Source: SG8-40 sp963792855 (lineage in GTDB: Bacteria > Pseudomonadota > Gammaproteobacteria > Burkholderiales > Eutrophovitaceae). From it: 64,000 nucleotides of DNA. Positions 54,149 through 63,473 of the stretch are shown here, in pieces. The translations under genes and the position numbers were made by a program. How positions within the stretch are numbered: the first letter of the stretch is position 1; each line of letters begins with the position of its first letter. The stretch is taken from positions 62,001-126,000 of the forward strand of contig CAWBXZ010000001.1 in the NCBI GenBank assembly GCA_963792855.1. The letters run 5' to 3'. Below the pieces are notes generated by a model. The model had not been told where the DNA came from, did no database searches, and worked only from the letters and a program-made list of their open reading frames with translations.

Positions 54149-54157
54149 TGCTAGAAT
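54149..54157 (+). promoter_or_regulatory. Extended -10 promoter element upstream of glyA
   Basis: TGCTAGAAT at 54149-54157 fits an extended -10 (TGnTATAAT with one mismatch) 28 bases before the glyA start. No strong -35 is needed with this element; none is evident. Hence glyA probably has its own promoter. Confidence 0.45.
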
Positions 54158-54184
54158 TGCGCGCATTTCCCTCCTGTGCCAGCC

Positions 54185-55429
54185 ATGTTTACTGCAAACG
54201 ACACCATCAAGAGTTTTGACCCTGATCTGTGGCAAGCGATCGAATCCGAACGCACCCGGCAGGAAGAGCATATCGAACTGATCGCGTCCGAGAACTACGC
54301 CAGCCCGCGTGTGCTCGAGGCGCAGGGTTCGGTGTTGACCAACAAGTACGCCGAGGGCTATCCGGGCAAGCGCTACTACGGCGGTTGCGAGTTCGTCGAT
54401 ATTGCCGAACGCCTCGCGATCGAGCGTGTAAAGAAGTTGTTTGGCGCCGATGTCGCCAACGTCCAGCCGCATTCGGGAAGCCAGGCCAACGCCGGTGTCT
54501 ATCTGGCGATGCTGCAGCCCGGCGACACGATCCTCGGTATGTCACTGGCGCACGGCGGTCACCTGACACACGGCTCGCCGGTGAATTTCAGCGGCAAACT
54601 GTTTCACGTCGTCAGCTATGGCCTGGACAAGAACGAAGCGATCGACTACGAGGAGGTGGAGCGACTCGCCAAGGAGCACCGTCCGAGAATGATTATCGCC
54701 GGCGCATCTGCCTATTCGCTTGCCATCGACTGGAAGCGTTTTGCCGACGTTGCCGACAGCGTGGACGCCTACCTGATGGCCGACATGGCGCATTACGCCG
54801 GACTGGTTGCAACCGGCCTGTACCCAAGCCCGATCGGCGTTGCCGATTTCGTCACCAGCACCACGCACAAGACGTTGCGCGGGCCGAGGGGCGGAATCAT
54901 TCTCGGCAATGCCGAGTTCGAGAAGCCGATCAACTCGGCAATTTTTCCCGGCAACCAGGGCGGGCCGCTGATGCACGTCATAGCCGCCAAGGCCGTCGCG
55001 TTTCAGGAAGCGATGCAACCGGACTTCAAGGGCTATCAACAGCAGGTGATGGTCAATGCGAGAGTGATGGCGGAGACTTTGCAGCAGCGGGGCGTGCGCA
55101 TCGTGTCCGGGCGCACGGAGTGCCACATGTTTCTCGTCGACCTGACGTCGAAGCGGGTCACCGGCAAGGCTGCTGAGGCCGCTCTCGAAAGTGCGCATAT
55201 CACGGTGAACAAGAATGCGATCCCGAATGACCCCGAGAAGCCGTTTGTCACCAGTGGCATACGCATTGGCTCACCGGCCATGACGACGCGGGGTTTTCGC
55301 GACGAAGAGGCGCGCGAGCTTGGCGGCCTGATAGCGGACGTGCTCGACGCGCCGCAGGATGAAGCGAATCTGAAGCGGGTGCGCGGCGCGGTGAGTGAAT
55401 TATGTCGCAGGTTCCCGGTTTACGGTTAG
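54185..55429 (+). CDS. glyA: Serine hydroxymethyltransferase
   Basis: A 414-residue PLP enzyme with the family landmarks IELIASENYASPRVLEAQGS (split), YGGCEFVDIAE, HGGHLTHGSPVN, MADMAHYAGLV and the PLP-lysine motif STTHKTLRGPRGG. It interconverts serine and glycine with tetrahydrofolate to supply one-carbon units. ATG 54185. The threonine-to-glycine pair at 49-51 kb feeds the same metabolite. It leads the glyA-nrdR-rib block, which is common in gammaproteobacteria. Confidence 0.95.
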   Translation: MFTANDTIKSFDPDLWQAIESERTRQEEHIELIASENYASPRVLEAQGSVLTNKYAEGYPGKRYYGGCEFVDIAERLAIERVKKLFGADVANVQPHSGSQANAGVYLAMLQPGDTILGMSLAHGGHLTHGSPVNFSGKLFHVVSYGLDKNEAIDYEEVERLAKEHRPRMIIAGASAYSLAIDWKRFADVADSVDAYLMADMAHYAGLVATGLYPSPIGVADFVTSTTHKTLRGPRGGIILGNAEFEKPINSAIFPGNQGGPLMHVIAAKAVAFQEAMQPDFKGYQQQVMVNARVMAETLQQRGVRIVSGRTECHMFLVDLTSKRVTGKAAEAALESAHITVNKNAIPNDPEKPFVTSGIRIGSPAMTTRGFRDEEARELGGLIADVLDAPQDEANLKRVRGAVSELCRRFPVYG

Positions 55430-55580
55430 CGGGGTCTCGCCTGCCGGCACCGGGTTATGCGCTCGCGGTTCCTGCCTGGAATGATCTTGTTGCGATGTCA
55501 TCACCAGACGTGTCTCCGGTTCGAGTAGCGGAATGTCTGCGTGGCTGGCATCGGGGCAGCATGGTCCGGAGTAAGCCGTT

Positions 55581-56054
55581 GTGAAATGTCCATTCTGCAA
55601 TTGCGCCGACACCCAGGTTGTCGATTCGCGGGTGTCCGAGGAGGGCGACAGCATTCGCCGCCGGCGGCGCTGTCTCGAATGCGAAAAGCGGTTTACCACG
55701 TATGAGACGGTCGAGCTGCGCATGCCCCAGATGGTCAAGTCCAACGGCTACCGGGAAGAGTTCAAGGAAGAAAAGCTGCGCACCGGTTTCCTGCGCGCGC
55801 TTCACAGGCGGCCGGTGCCTGCCAACCTCGTCGAAGATGCGATCGGGCGCATCAAGCAACGCTTGCTGTCGCTTGGCGAACGCGAAGTGCAGTCGCGACG
55901 TGTCGGGGAACTGGTCATGAAAGAGTTGTACAAGCTCGACAAGGTCGCCTACATCCGGTTTGCGTCGGTGTACAAGGATTTTCAGGACGTGGACGACTTC
56001 CGCGATGCGATCAAGGAAGTGCAGAAACCCGCAACGCGTCGCAGGAAGCAATGA
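55581..56054 (+). CDS. nrdR: Transcriptional regulator NrdR
   Basis: A 157-residue regulator with an N-terminal zinc ribbon (MKCPFCNCADTQV...RCLECEKRFTTYE) and an ATP-cone domain. NrdR represses ribonucleotide reductase genes when dATP rises. GTG 55581 starts the conserved MKCPFC. It overlaps ribD by four bases. Confidence 0.95.
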   Translation: MKCPFCNCADTQVVDSRVSEEGDSIRRRRRCLECEKRFTTYETVELRMPQMVKSNGYREEFKEEKLRTGFLRALHRRPVPANLVEDAIGRIKQRLLSLGEREVQSRRVGELVMKELYKLDKVAYIRFASVYKDFQDVDDFRDAIKEVQKPATRRRKQ

Positions 56055-57154
56055 ACGACGATTTCCTGTTCATGGCCAGGGCGTTGCGACTGGCCGAAAA
56101 AGGGATGTACACCACCACGCCTAATCCCCGGGTCGGCTGCGTCATCGTGCGCGACGGCCGGGTGGTGGCGGAGGGCTGGCACGAAAAAGCCGGGAGTGCC
56201 CATGCCGAGGCGGCCGCGCTCGATTGTGCCGGCGGCCTGGCCAGGAACGCGACCGTCTACGTGACTCTGGAACCGTGCAGCCATCACGGACGCACGCCAC
56301 CATGTGCCGATGCCCTGATTGGCGCGCGGGTGGGGCGCGTTGTCGTCGCCATGCACGATCCCAATCCACTGGTCAGCGGTGCCGGCGTGCAGCGTCTGCG
56401 CGATGCGGGGATACCGGTCGAGTGCGGCATTCTCGAGGCGCAGGCGCGGGAGCTGAATATTGGTTACGTTTCACGCATGACACGCGGGAAACCGTGGATG
56501 CGGATCAAGATTGCGGCCGGGCTGGATGGCAAAACGGCGTTGGAAAACGGTGCCAGCCAGTGGATTACCAGTGCGCCGGCGCGTCGCGACGCGCATCGCT
56601 GGCGGGCTCGCTCGTGCGCCATCATGACAGGGATCGGCACGCTGACCGATGACGATCCGCGTTTGACCGTGCGCGAAGTGCAAACGTCACGGCAGCCGCT
56701 TCGCATCGTTGTCGACAGCCGGCTGCGGCTGGCGCCGGGTTCGAAGATCTTTGCCGGTGGTGGCGTTCTCGTTGCGACGGCAAACAGTGACGAGTCGAAG
56801 ATCGCGCAGATCACCGGTTTGGGCGCCGAGGTGCTGGTTCTGCCTGATCAGTACGGCAAAGTCGATTTGCGGCGGCTGGTCGCAGATCTGGCATCGCGAG
56901 GTCTCAACGAGATCCTGGTCGAAGCCGGCATCAATCTGCACAGCGCGCTGCTGCGGGCCGGTGCTGTCGACGAACTGTTGCTCTACTATGCGCCGAAGTT
57001 GCTCGGCGCCCGCGGCCGCGGCATGTTTGAACTCGATGGCTTGACCACGATGGACGCAGTGCCGGAGCTCAATGTCACCGAGATGCGCCAGATCGGGCCG
57101 GACATACGATTGCGCGCGCTACTGAAGAACGGAACATGTTTACCGGGATCATAG
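56051..57154 (+). CDS. ribD: Bifunctional riboflavin biosynthesis protein RibD
   Basis: A 367-residue bifunctional enzyme: N-terminal deaminase with HAEAAA (H51, E53) and PCSHHGRTPPC (C76, C85) zinc ligands, then a C-terminal reductase (LDGKTAL, ITSAPARRDAHRWRARSCAIMTGIGTL...). It carries out the second and third steps from GTP to lumazine. ATG 56051 overlaps nrdR by four bases. Confidence 0.95.
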   Translation: MNDDFLFMARALRLAEKGMYTTTPNPRVGCVIVRDGRVVAEGWHEKAGSAHAEAAALDCAGGLARNATVYVTLEPCSHHGRTPPCADALIGARVGRVVVAMHDPNPLVSGAGVQRLRDAGIPVECGILEAQARELNIGYVSRMTRGKPWMRIKIAAGLDGKTALENGASQWITSAPARRDAHRWRARSCAIMTGIGTLTDDDPRLTVREVQTSRQPLRIVVDSRLRLAPGSKIFAGGGVLVATANSDESKIAQITGLGAEVLVLPDQYGKVDLRRLVADLASRGLNEILVEAGINLHSALLRAGAVDELLLYYAPKLLGARGRGMFELDGLTTMDAVPELNVTEMRQIGPDIRLRALLKNGTCLPGS

Positions 57155-57735
57155 AAGCAGTCGGGAACGTCGCGTCGGTCTCGCCATCGGGCGATACCGC
57201 TGCGGTGCGTATCGAAAGTGCCGGGCTCGATCTGTCCGATGTGGCAATTGGAGACAGTATTGCGGTCAACGGGGTGTGCCTGACGGTGAAGAATCTCGGG
57301 ACACGATCGATCGACTTCGATGTCTCGGCGGAGACGCTGAATGTGACCACCGGCTTTCACCTGGCCGACCGGGTGAACCTGGAAAAATCGCTGCGTCTCG
57401 ATACGCGTATTGGCGGCCACCTCGTCAGCGGCCATGTCGATGCTGTTGGTGAGGTCGATGAGGTTACCGAGTCTGACGGCAACCGTGTAATGCGGCTGCG
57501 CTTTCCCGAAACACTGGGGCGTTTTTTCGCGCGCAAGGGTTCGGTCACGGTCAATGGCGTGAGCCTGACCGTAAATGGCGTGGACGGCGGCGCGTTTTCG
57601 GTTAACCTCATTCCGCATACGCTGGCGGTCACCAATCTCGGTGATCTTCGCAAAGGCAGCCGAGTGAACCTGGAGATTGATCTGGTGGCGCGTTACGTTG
57701 AGAGAATGCTGGGGGATACGAGGACCGGATCATGA
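57136..57735 (+). CDS. ribE: Riboflavin synthase
   Basis: A 199-residue protein starting MFTGIIEAVG with two lumazine-binding repeats (VNGVCLTV and VNGVSLTVN, each with GHVD-like loops). It makes riboflavin from two lumazines. It overlaps ribD by 19 bases and ribBA by four, so the block is tightly coupled. Confidence 0.95.
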   Translation: MFTGIIEAVGNVASVSPSGDTAAVRIESAGLDLSDVAIGDSIAVNGVCLTVKNLGTRSIDFDVSAETLNVTTGFHLADRVNLEKSLRLDTRIGGHLVSGHVDAVGEVDEVTESDGNRVMRLRFPETLGRFFARKGSVTVNGVSLTVNGVDGGAFSVNLIPHTLAVTNLGDLRKGSRVNLEIDLVARYVERMLGDTRTGS

Positions 57736-58826
57736 GCAACGGTATCAGTACCATTCCCGAGATCATTTCCGATTTGCGCGAAGGCCGGATGGTCATTCTG
57801 GTCGATGAGGAAGATCGTGAGAACGAAGGCGATCTGGTTCTGGCGGCGGAATTCGCAAGCCCGGAAAACATCAATTTCATGGCGAGGTTCGGTCGCGGCC
57901 TGATTTGCCTGACGCTGACCGCGGCGCGTTGCCAGCAACTCAATCTCCCGCCAATGGTGGGCGCCAACCGGTCGCGTCTCGGGACGAATTTCACCGTTTC
58001 CATCGAGGCGGCCGAAGGCGTGACCACTGGCATCTCGGCAGCAGACCGGGCGAGGACGATCCGCGCCGCGGTCGCCGAGAACGCCAGGCCCGCCCACATC
58101 GTCCAGCCCGGGCATATTTTTCCGCTGATGGCGGAGGAAGGGGGCGTGCTGGTGCGCGCCGGACATACTGAGGCAGGCTGTGACCTGGCGGCGATGGCGG
58201 GCATGGAGCCGGCGGCCGTCATTTGCGAGATTCTCAGAGAAGATGGCGAAATGGCGCGGTTGCCCGATCTCATCGAATTCGGGGGCAAGCACAATCTCAA
58301 GATCGGCACCATTGCCGACCTGATACATCATCGCAGCCGGACCGAATCGTTGGTAGAGCGGGCCATGCAGCGCCCGATCGAAACCGCGTTCGGCAAGTTT
58401 GAACTCATTGCCTACCGCGAGAAGATTTCACGCAATATCCATTTGGTCCTGATAAAGGGCGAACCGCAGCCCGGCGAGGAAATCCTGGTGCGTGTGCATG
58501 AACCGCTGTCGGTGGCCGACGTCATCGATACGGCCAGCCGCATGCATTCCTGGAACCTGAATGACGCCATGAAGACGATCAGTGAAGCGGGAAGTGGTGT
58601 GCTGGTTCTGCTCCATCGTACCGAGGACGGCGACCAACTGCTCGCGCACCTCGATGACAAGCCGCAGGCGCCGCCAAAAGTCGATTTGCGCAACTACGGT
58701 ATCGGTGCGCAGATTTTGCGTGACGTCGGCGTGACGCGTATGCGTCTGCTCGCGGCGCCGCGGCGTATGCCCAGCATGGCGGGATTCGATCTGGAGATCA
58801 CCGGATACATGCAGCCGGGCCGGTAG
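57732..58826 (+). CDS. ribBA: DHBP synthase RibB fused to a degenerate GTP-cyclohydrolase-II-like domain
   Basis: A 364-residue protein. The N-terminal half has the 3,4-dihydroxy-2-butanone-4-phosphate synthase motifs DEEDRENEGDL and RAGHTEAGCDL. The C-terminal half aligns with GTP cyclohydrolase II but lacks the zinc cysteines CxxxD...CDC; in their place is VRVHEPLSVADVIDT. So only RibB activity is expected; a separate RibA would be needed. This degenerate RibBA type is known in several proteobacteria. It overlaps ribE by four bases. Confidence 0.9.
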   Translation: MSNGISTIPEIISDLREGRMVILVDEEDRENEGDLVLAAEFASPENINFMARFGRGLICLTLTAARCQQLNLPPMVGANRSRLGTNFTVSIEAAEGVTTGISAADRARTIRAAVAENARPAHIVQPGHIFPLMAEEGGVLVRAGHTEAGCDLAAMAGMEPAAVICEILREDGEMARLPDLIEFGGKHNLKIGTIADLIHHRSRTESLVERAMQRPIETAFGKFELIAYREKISRNIHLVLIKGEPQPGEEILVRVHEPLSVADVIDTASRMHSWNLNDAMKTISEAGSGVLVLLHRTEDGDQLLAHLDDKPQAPPKVDLRNYGIGAQILRDVGVTRMRLLAAPRRMPSMAGFDLEITGYMQPGR

Positions 58827-59143
58827 CGGCGTGAAAGCGTTGCCGTTCAAAGCGGCCGGATCGCCGCGAGGCAGCGCGTTTCCACACCGGCATAACGGCA
58901 GCGGCGTTTATGGTGTCCCGCCCCCGGGAAAGTGAATGGCTTTCGGTCCCGGCGGTTTCCCGTTCGTGCAGCGCCGTGCAATGCAACAGTTTGCGGGCGG
59001 GAAAGGCGGTGACCTTCTATATACTGTCGCGTTTTCCGTCAGACTGCTGGCGCGGCGTGGCCGGAGTCTGGACAATACGTAACTCGTAAATACTGTTCCG
59101 GCCGCCGGCCGGCGCAGCGGCACATCGTTCAAGGGGCAAGGCT
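58827..59143. other. Intergenic region before ribH
   Basis: About 320 bases between ribBA and ribH. No FMN riboswitch consensus was found. TATACT near 59020 in CTTCTATATACTGTCG is a candidate -10 for a ribH-nusB promoter. No gene is supported here. Confidence 0.45.
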
Positions 59144-59620
59144 ATGACAGGTTTCGAAGGGGCGCAGGCGTTTCCGATAGACATTGACGGAAAAGCGCTG
59201 AACATTGGAATCGTCGTCGGCCAGTTCAATCAGGAAATCGGCGAAGCGATGCTCGATGCCTGTTACAACGAGTTGCTGCGGCTGGGCGTTTCCGCTGAAA
59301 ACATTGCAATCGCCAGTGTGCCGGGCGCCCTCGAAGCACCGATTACACTGCAGCGTTTCGCCGACAGCGGGCGCTTTGATGCGCTTATCGCACTTGGCGC
59401 GGTGATTCGTGGCGATACCTATCACTTCGAAATCGTTTCCAACGAGTCGGCAGCGGGTATCACGGCGGTACAACTTGAGACCGGAGTGCCAATTGCGAAT
59501 GGCATACTCACCTGCGACACGGAGCAACAGGTTACCCAGCGTATTGAGAGAAAGGCGACCGATTGCGCGCAGGTGGCTGTGCAAATGGCGAGACTGATGG
59601 ACGCAATCGATGAAGGGTAG
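59144..59620 (+). CDS. ribH: 6,7-Dimethyl-8-ribityllumazine synthase
   Basis: A 158-residue lumazine synthase: IGIVVGQFNQEIGEAML, VPGALEAPITLQ, GAVIRGDTYHFE and GVPIANGILTCDTEQQ. It condenses dihydroxybutanone phosphate with the ribityl pyrimidine. AAGGGGCAAGG precedes ATG 59144; it overlaps nusB by 11 bases. Confidence 0.95.
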   Translation: MTGFEGAQAFPIDIDGKALNIGIVVGQFNQEIGEAMLDACYNELLRLGVSAENIAIASVPGALEAPITLQRFADSGRFDALIALGAVIRGDTYHFEIVSNESAAGITAVQLETGVPIANGILTCDTEQQVTQRIERKATDCAQVAVQMARLMDAIDEG

Positions 59621-60053
59621 CCGCAGGGTATCTCGCGAACTGGCGCTGCAAGGGATCTACCAATGGCTGGTGAACCGGTCGGATGCCGAAACAGTGCTTG
59701 CGCAGATCGCCGGCGAGGCAGGTTATGCCAGGGCGGATCGGGCCTACCTGGAAGAACTGGTCTGCAATGTGGTTTCCGATGCTGACGTCTTGCGCAGAAA
59801 GATCGGGCCCTTCCTCGACCGTCCGATTGGACAACTTTCTCCGATCGAACACGCCGTGTTGCTGATCGCTGCGAGCGAATTGAGCGTGCAACCGGATACG
59901 CCCTACGCGGTGATCATCAATGAGGCGGTCGAGTTGGCCAAGATGTATGGCGGGACGGACGGTCACAAGTACGTTAACGGGGTTCTGGATAAACTTGCGG
60001 TGGAACTGCGCGGGGTGGAAACGCAAGCGCGAGGCAAGAAGGGGACGCGTTGA
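59610..60053 (+). CDS. nusB: Transcription antitermination factor NusB
   Basis: A 147-residue helical protein with SRELALQGIYQWL, RPIGQLSPIEHAVLLIAASEL and VIINEAVELAKMYGGTDGHKYVNGVLDKL (split), the NusB core. It binds boxA RNA with S10 in rRNA antitermination. Coupled to ribH as in many proteobacteria. Confidence 0.95.
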   Translation: MKGSRRVSRELALQGIYQWLVNRSDAETVLAQIAGEAGYARADRAYLEELVCNVVSDADVLRRKIGPFLDRPIGQLSPIEHAVLLIAASELSVQPDTPYAVIINEAVELAKMYGGTDGHKYVNGVLDKLAVELRGVETQARGKKGTR

Positions 60054-60235
60054 AACGAACAGGGGCAGCGCGATAACACGCGTACCGGGGGCTTTCACGC
60101 CGTCTTGCCGGTAATCGTTTCACTGTGTTCGGACCGCATGGGATGCGGGGGCTCGCGATCGGCATTGGACGTTCGGTTTCGCAGGCGGCCGGTGGAATTG
60201 CGGCCGGGACAATCAAATAACAATCGGGAGGAAAA

Positions 60236-61105
60236 ATGGCGGACGCTGCACCGGTGAAGAAACTCACCATTTTCGATTTACAGGCAAAAGCTGACCGCGG
60301 GGAGAAGGTCTTTCAGGTCACAGCGGTCGATTTTCCGACGGCGCAACTGGTAGATCGCGCCGGTATCGATTGCATCCTCATCGGTGACTCGCTCGGCATG
60401 ACCGCGCTTGGGTATGAGAGCACCGTGCCGGTCACCATGGAAGAGATGATTCACCACGCCAGGGCGATCTCGCGCGCTGCGAAGCGTGCCCTGCTGGTGG
60501 GCGATTTGCCGCTGGGCGCGTATCACGCCTCGAAAGAGGACGCGGTGAACAATGCGATGCGCATGATCAAGGAAGGCGGAGCGGATGTCGTCAAGCTCGA
60601 GGGCGGAGAGGATTTTGCGCCGATGGCCAAAGCGGTGGTGGACGCGGGTATACCGGTGATGGCGCATATCGGGTTGACGCCGCAGCTGATGTCCAAGCTC
60701 GGCGGCTTCAAGGTGCAGGGCAAGGACGCCGTGGCCGGAGTGCAGTTGCTGAAAGACGCAATGGCGATGGAACAGGCCGGATGCTTTGCCATCGTGCTCG
60801 AGGCGATACCGGACCGGGTCGCCCAGCTTATTACCGAACGGTTGCGCATCCCGACAATTGGCATCGGTGCAGGACCGTATTGCGATGGGCAGAATCTTGT
60901 TCTGCACGACATGGTCGGCTTGTTCGATCGATTTTCGCCAAAATTCGTCAAGCGCTATGCCAACTGCTGGGATCTGATCAGCAAGGCGTTGGCGGATTTT
61001 CAGGAAGACGTGAAAAGTGGCGGGTTCCCTAAAGCGGAACACAGCTTTACGATGAAAGAGGAGGAGTACCTTAACCTCTTGCAGCACCTGCCGAAGTCCA
61101 AATAG
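60236..61105 (+). CDS. panB: 3-Methyl-2-oxobutanoate hydroxymethyltransferase
   Basis: A 289-residue TIM barrel with VTAVDFPTAQLVDRAGID, LIGDSLGMTALGYESTVPVT, KLEGGEDFAP, MAHIGLTPQ and TIGIGAGPYCDGQNLV. It makes ketopantoate for pantothenate/CoA. GGGAGGAAAA precedes ATG 60236. No panC follows; panB inserted between nusB and thiL is not the usual enteric order. Confidence 0.9.
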   Translation: MADAAPVKKLTIFDLQAKADRGEKVFQVTAVDFPTAQLVDRAGIDCILIGDSLGMTALGYESTVPVTMEEMIHHARAISRAAKRALLVGDLPLGAYHASKEDAVNNAMRMIKEGGADVVKLEGGEDFAPMAKAVVDAGIPVMAHIGLTPQLMSKLGGFKVQGKDAVAGVQLLKDAMAMEQAGCFAIVLEAIPDRVAQLITERLRIPTIGIGAGPYCDGQNLVLHDMVGLFDRFSPKFVKRYANCWDLISKALADFQEDVKSGGFPKAEHSFTMKEEEYLNLLQHLPKSK

Positions 61106-61156
61106 CGGTCGCGCGTTATTGCCATTGACACGAAGGGCTCAAGAGTCGGCCGGGGC

Positions 61157-62113
61157 ATGAGTGCAGAGTTCGATTTGATCGACCGTTTCTTCTCACGTGC
61201 GTCGCCGGCGGCGAAGCTGGGTGTTGGGGATGACGCGGCGCTGGTGGAGCCGGCTGCCGGGCACGATCTGGCGATGACGATCGACACCCTGGTCAGCGGC
61301 ATTCATTTTTCGCCTGACTGTGAGCCGCGTGCGCTCGGGCACAAGGTGCTTGCGGTCAATCTCTCTGATCTTGCCGCCATGGGCGCACGGCCGCGCTGGG
61401 TTTTGCTTGCGATCACGCTGCCAGAGGTCGATGAAGGGTGGCTGGAAGACTTTGCCGCCGGGTTCTATGATCTGGCGGAGCGGCACGACGTCGCATTGAT
61501 TGGCGGCGACACGACACGTGGACCATTGAGTCTTACGGTTGCGGCGACCGGCGAGGTTGCGGCGGACAAGGCGTTACGGCGCGATGGCGCACGAGTGGGT
61601 GACGCCGTCTGGGTGTCGGGACACATCGGCAGTGCGGCGCTGGCTCTGCGGCATAGGCGTGGTGAACTGCGGCTCAAAGGCAAGGACCTCGATCTGTGTT
61701 CGGCGCGGCTCGACAGGCCCGCCCCGCGCATCGAATTGGGCCAGGCGCTGGTAGGCGTGGCCAGCAGCGCGATTGACGTGTCGGACGGCCTGGTTGCGGA
61801 TGCGCGACACATTGCACGACGTTCCGGGGTGAAGATCGAAATCAGATATGACGACGTGCCGACGATCGCCGGCGTCACGCACCTGAAGGCAGATCACGGC
61901 GTGCGCGGCGCGGTGCTTGCGGGCGGCGATGATTACGAGTTGCTGTTTACCGCGCCGGCAGAATCTGCCGGACAACTTGACCGTGTCTCGGCTAAGCTCG
62001 GGCTGGCGCTGACGTGCATTGGCGTCGTGGTGCCGGGGTCCGGCGTTGCGGTGCTGGACGGCTCGGGCGGCGTGATTGACGTCGGTGCCGGTGGCTACGA
62101 CCATTTTGACTGA
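61157..62113 (+). CDS. thiL: Thiamine-monophosphate kinase
   Basis: A 318-residue enzyme with GVGDDAALV, DTLVSGIHFSPDC, NLSDLAAMGARP, GGDTTRGPLSLTVAATGEV and SSAIDVSDGLVADA. It converts thiamine monophosphate to the diphosphate. ATG 61157. It is one base before pgpA, so they are coupled. Confidence 0.95.
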   Translation: MSAEFDLIDRFFSRASPAAKLGVGDDAALVEPAAGHDLAMTIDTLVSGIHFSPDCEPRALGHKVLAVNLSDLAAMGARPRWVLLAITLPEVDEGWLEDFAAGFYDLAERHDVALIGGDTTRGPLSLTVAATGEVAADKALRRDGARVGDAVWVSGHIGSAALALRHRRGELRLKGKDLDLCSARLDRPAPRIELGQALVGVASSAIDVSDGLVADARHIARRSGVKIEIRYDDVPTIAGVTHLKADHGVRGAVLAGGDDYELLFTAPAESAGQLDRVSAKLGLALTCIGVVVPGSGVAVLDGSGGVIDVGAGGYDHFD

Positions 62114-62114
62114 C

Positions 62115-62615
62115 ATGGCGAGGCGGCCGACATTAGCGTTCGTTTTCTCGAATCCCGCGCATTTTCTCGCGTTCGGTTTCGGAGTCGGGATTGTGCCGTT
62201 TGCTCCGGGCACACTGGGTACTCTGCTCGGATTTCCCCTTTATTACGGTCTGGCTGCGATTCTGCCCGACCAGGCGTTGCTTGCCTGCATCGCGTTGAGT
62301 TTCGTTGCCGGTATCTGGATTTGCGGTGTCACTGGACGAAATCTCGGCGTACACGACCACGGCGGCATGGTGTGGGATGAAATCGCTGCCTTCATGCTGG
62401 TTTTGTTTTTTATTCCTGCGCAACCGTTGTGGCAGGCATTCGCGTTCTTGTTGTTTCGACTGTTCGACATTCTTAAACCGCCGCCAATCCGGCAGCTCGA
62501 TCGTGGCATTCAGAACGGCTTTGGCGTCATGCTCGACGACCTCGTGGCTGCCTTCTATGCCTTGCTCTGTCTTGCAGCCTGGCAAAGAATTCACGAATGG
62601 GCGGGTTTTGTTTGA
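62115..62615 (+). CDS. pgpA: Phosphatidylglycerophosphatase A
   Basis: A 166-residue membrane enzyme with GVGIVPFAPGTLGTLLGFPLYY (split), HDHGGMVWDEIAAF and LFDILKPPPIRQLDR. It removes the phosphate of phosphatidylglycerophosphate. ATG 62115, one base after the thiL stop. Confidence 0.9.
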   Translation: MARRPTLAFVFSNPAHFLAFGFGVGIVPFAPGTLGTLLGFPLYYGLAAILPDQALLACIALSFVAGIWICGVTGRNLGVHDHGGMVWDEIAAFMLVLFFIPAQPLWQAFAFLLFRLFDILKPPPIRQLDRGIQNGFGVMLDDLVAAFYALLCLAAWQRIHEWAGFV

Positions 62616-62648
62616 CTATCCGCCGCAACCTGTGAAACGGGACGTCAG

Positions 62649-63155
62649 ATGGTGATCGACGAGGACATCTACCGGCTCAGTGAACAGCTGGGAGCGCTGC
62701 TGAAACAAAGCGGGCGCGTGCTGGCAACGGCGGAATCGTGTACCGGTGGCTGGATATCCCAGGCGATCACGATGGTTCCGGGCAGTTCGAAGTGGTTCGA
62801 CTGCGGTTTCGTGACCTATACCAACCGTTCCAAAGAGGAACTGCTCGGAGTGCGGCCGGGCACGCTGGAACGCCACGGTGCCGTATCCGAGTTGACGGTG
62901 CGGGAAATGGCGCAGGGCGTATTGCAGCGCACGCACGCCGATTGCAGCGTGGCGGTGAGCGGGGTCGCCGGCCCGGACGGCGGTTCCCCCGGGAAACCCG
63001 TCGGGACGGTATGGCTGGCGGTTTGTGCGCGCGACAGCGCAACGCAAGCAAGCTGCCTGCATCTGGTCGGTGATCGCGATACCGTGCGTCGCCAGGCGGT
63101 GATCGCAGCGTTGCAGGCGCTGATCAAAATGGCGGGGACCCCGCGCATCGCGTAG
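62649..63155 (+). CDS. pncC: Nicotinamide-nucleotide amidase PncC (CinA C-terminal type)
   Basis: A 168-residue protein with VLATAESCTGGWISQAIT, VTYTNRSKEELLGV and VSGVAGPDGGSPGKPVGTVWLA. It deamidates NMN for NAD recycling. It commonly sits just before recA in gammaproteobacteria, as here. Confidence 0.95.
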   Translation: MVIDEDIYRLSEQLGALLKQSGRVLATAESCTGGWISQAITMVPGSSKWFDCGFVTYTNRSKEELLGVRPGTLERHGAVSELTVREMAQGVLQRTHADCSVAVSGVAGPDGGSPGKPVGTVWLAVCARDSATQASCLHLVGDRDTVRRQAVIAALQALIKMAGTPRIA

Positions 63156-63473
63156 CGATCGCACCGAACGGCAGGTCGGGACCGGGTCATTCTTGTCACC
63201 CTGACCTTCGAAAGTCACTGACCGCCACTTTGCCCGAACCCGCCGGCGGTTCTGGCCGGGCGGGCGCGGCGGTATCGAGCGAAAAGCGCAGTGGATCAAC
63301 CGGATAAACAGGCTTTCGGCGGCCTGCGGTCGCGTACTGACCGCGAGGCGGGCGCGTTCGGGCACTGCCGGCAGGCAATTCGCCGGGCCTAAAGGCGTCG
63401 GTGGCTCACGTAGTGAGCTAGCCATGTGCGATAATTTTCGGAATTTTTCAAAGACATCGGGGAGATTGGCACT
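63156..63473. other. Intergenic region with recA control sites
   Basis: About 320 bases between pncC and recA. The first 220 bases show no gene or strong structure; the last 70 hold the palindrome and promoter described next. Confidence 0.5.
63404..63435 (+). promoter_or_regulatory. Candidate recA promoter with overlapping palindrome
   Basis: A perfect inverted repeat GCTCAC-GTA-GTGAGC at 63404-63418 lies where the -35 would be for an extended -10 element TGCGATAAT (63427-63435), about 40 bases before the recA start. The arrangement suggests a repressor site, perhaps for LexA, although it does not match the enteric CTGT-N8-ACAG box. Confidence 0.5.

Noticed and set aside
58827..59143. FMN riboswitch before the riboflavin genes
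   Set aside because: The conserved RFN-element segments are not present here or upstream of ribD.
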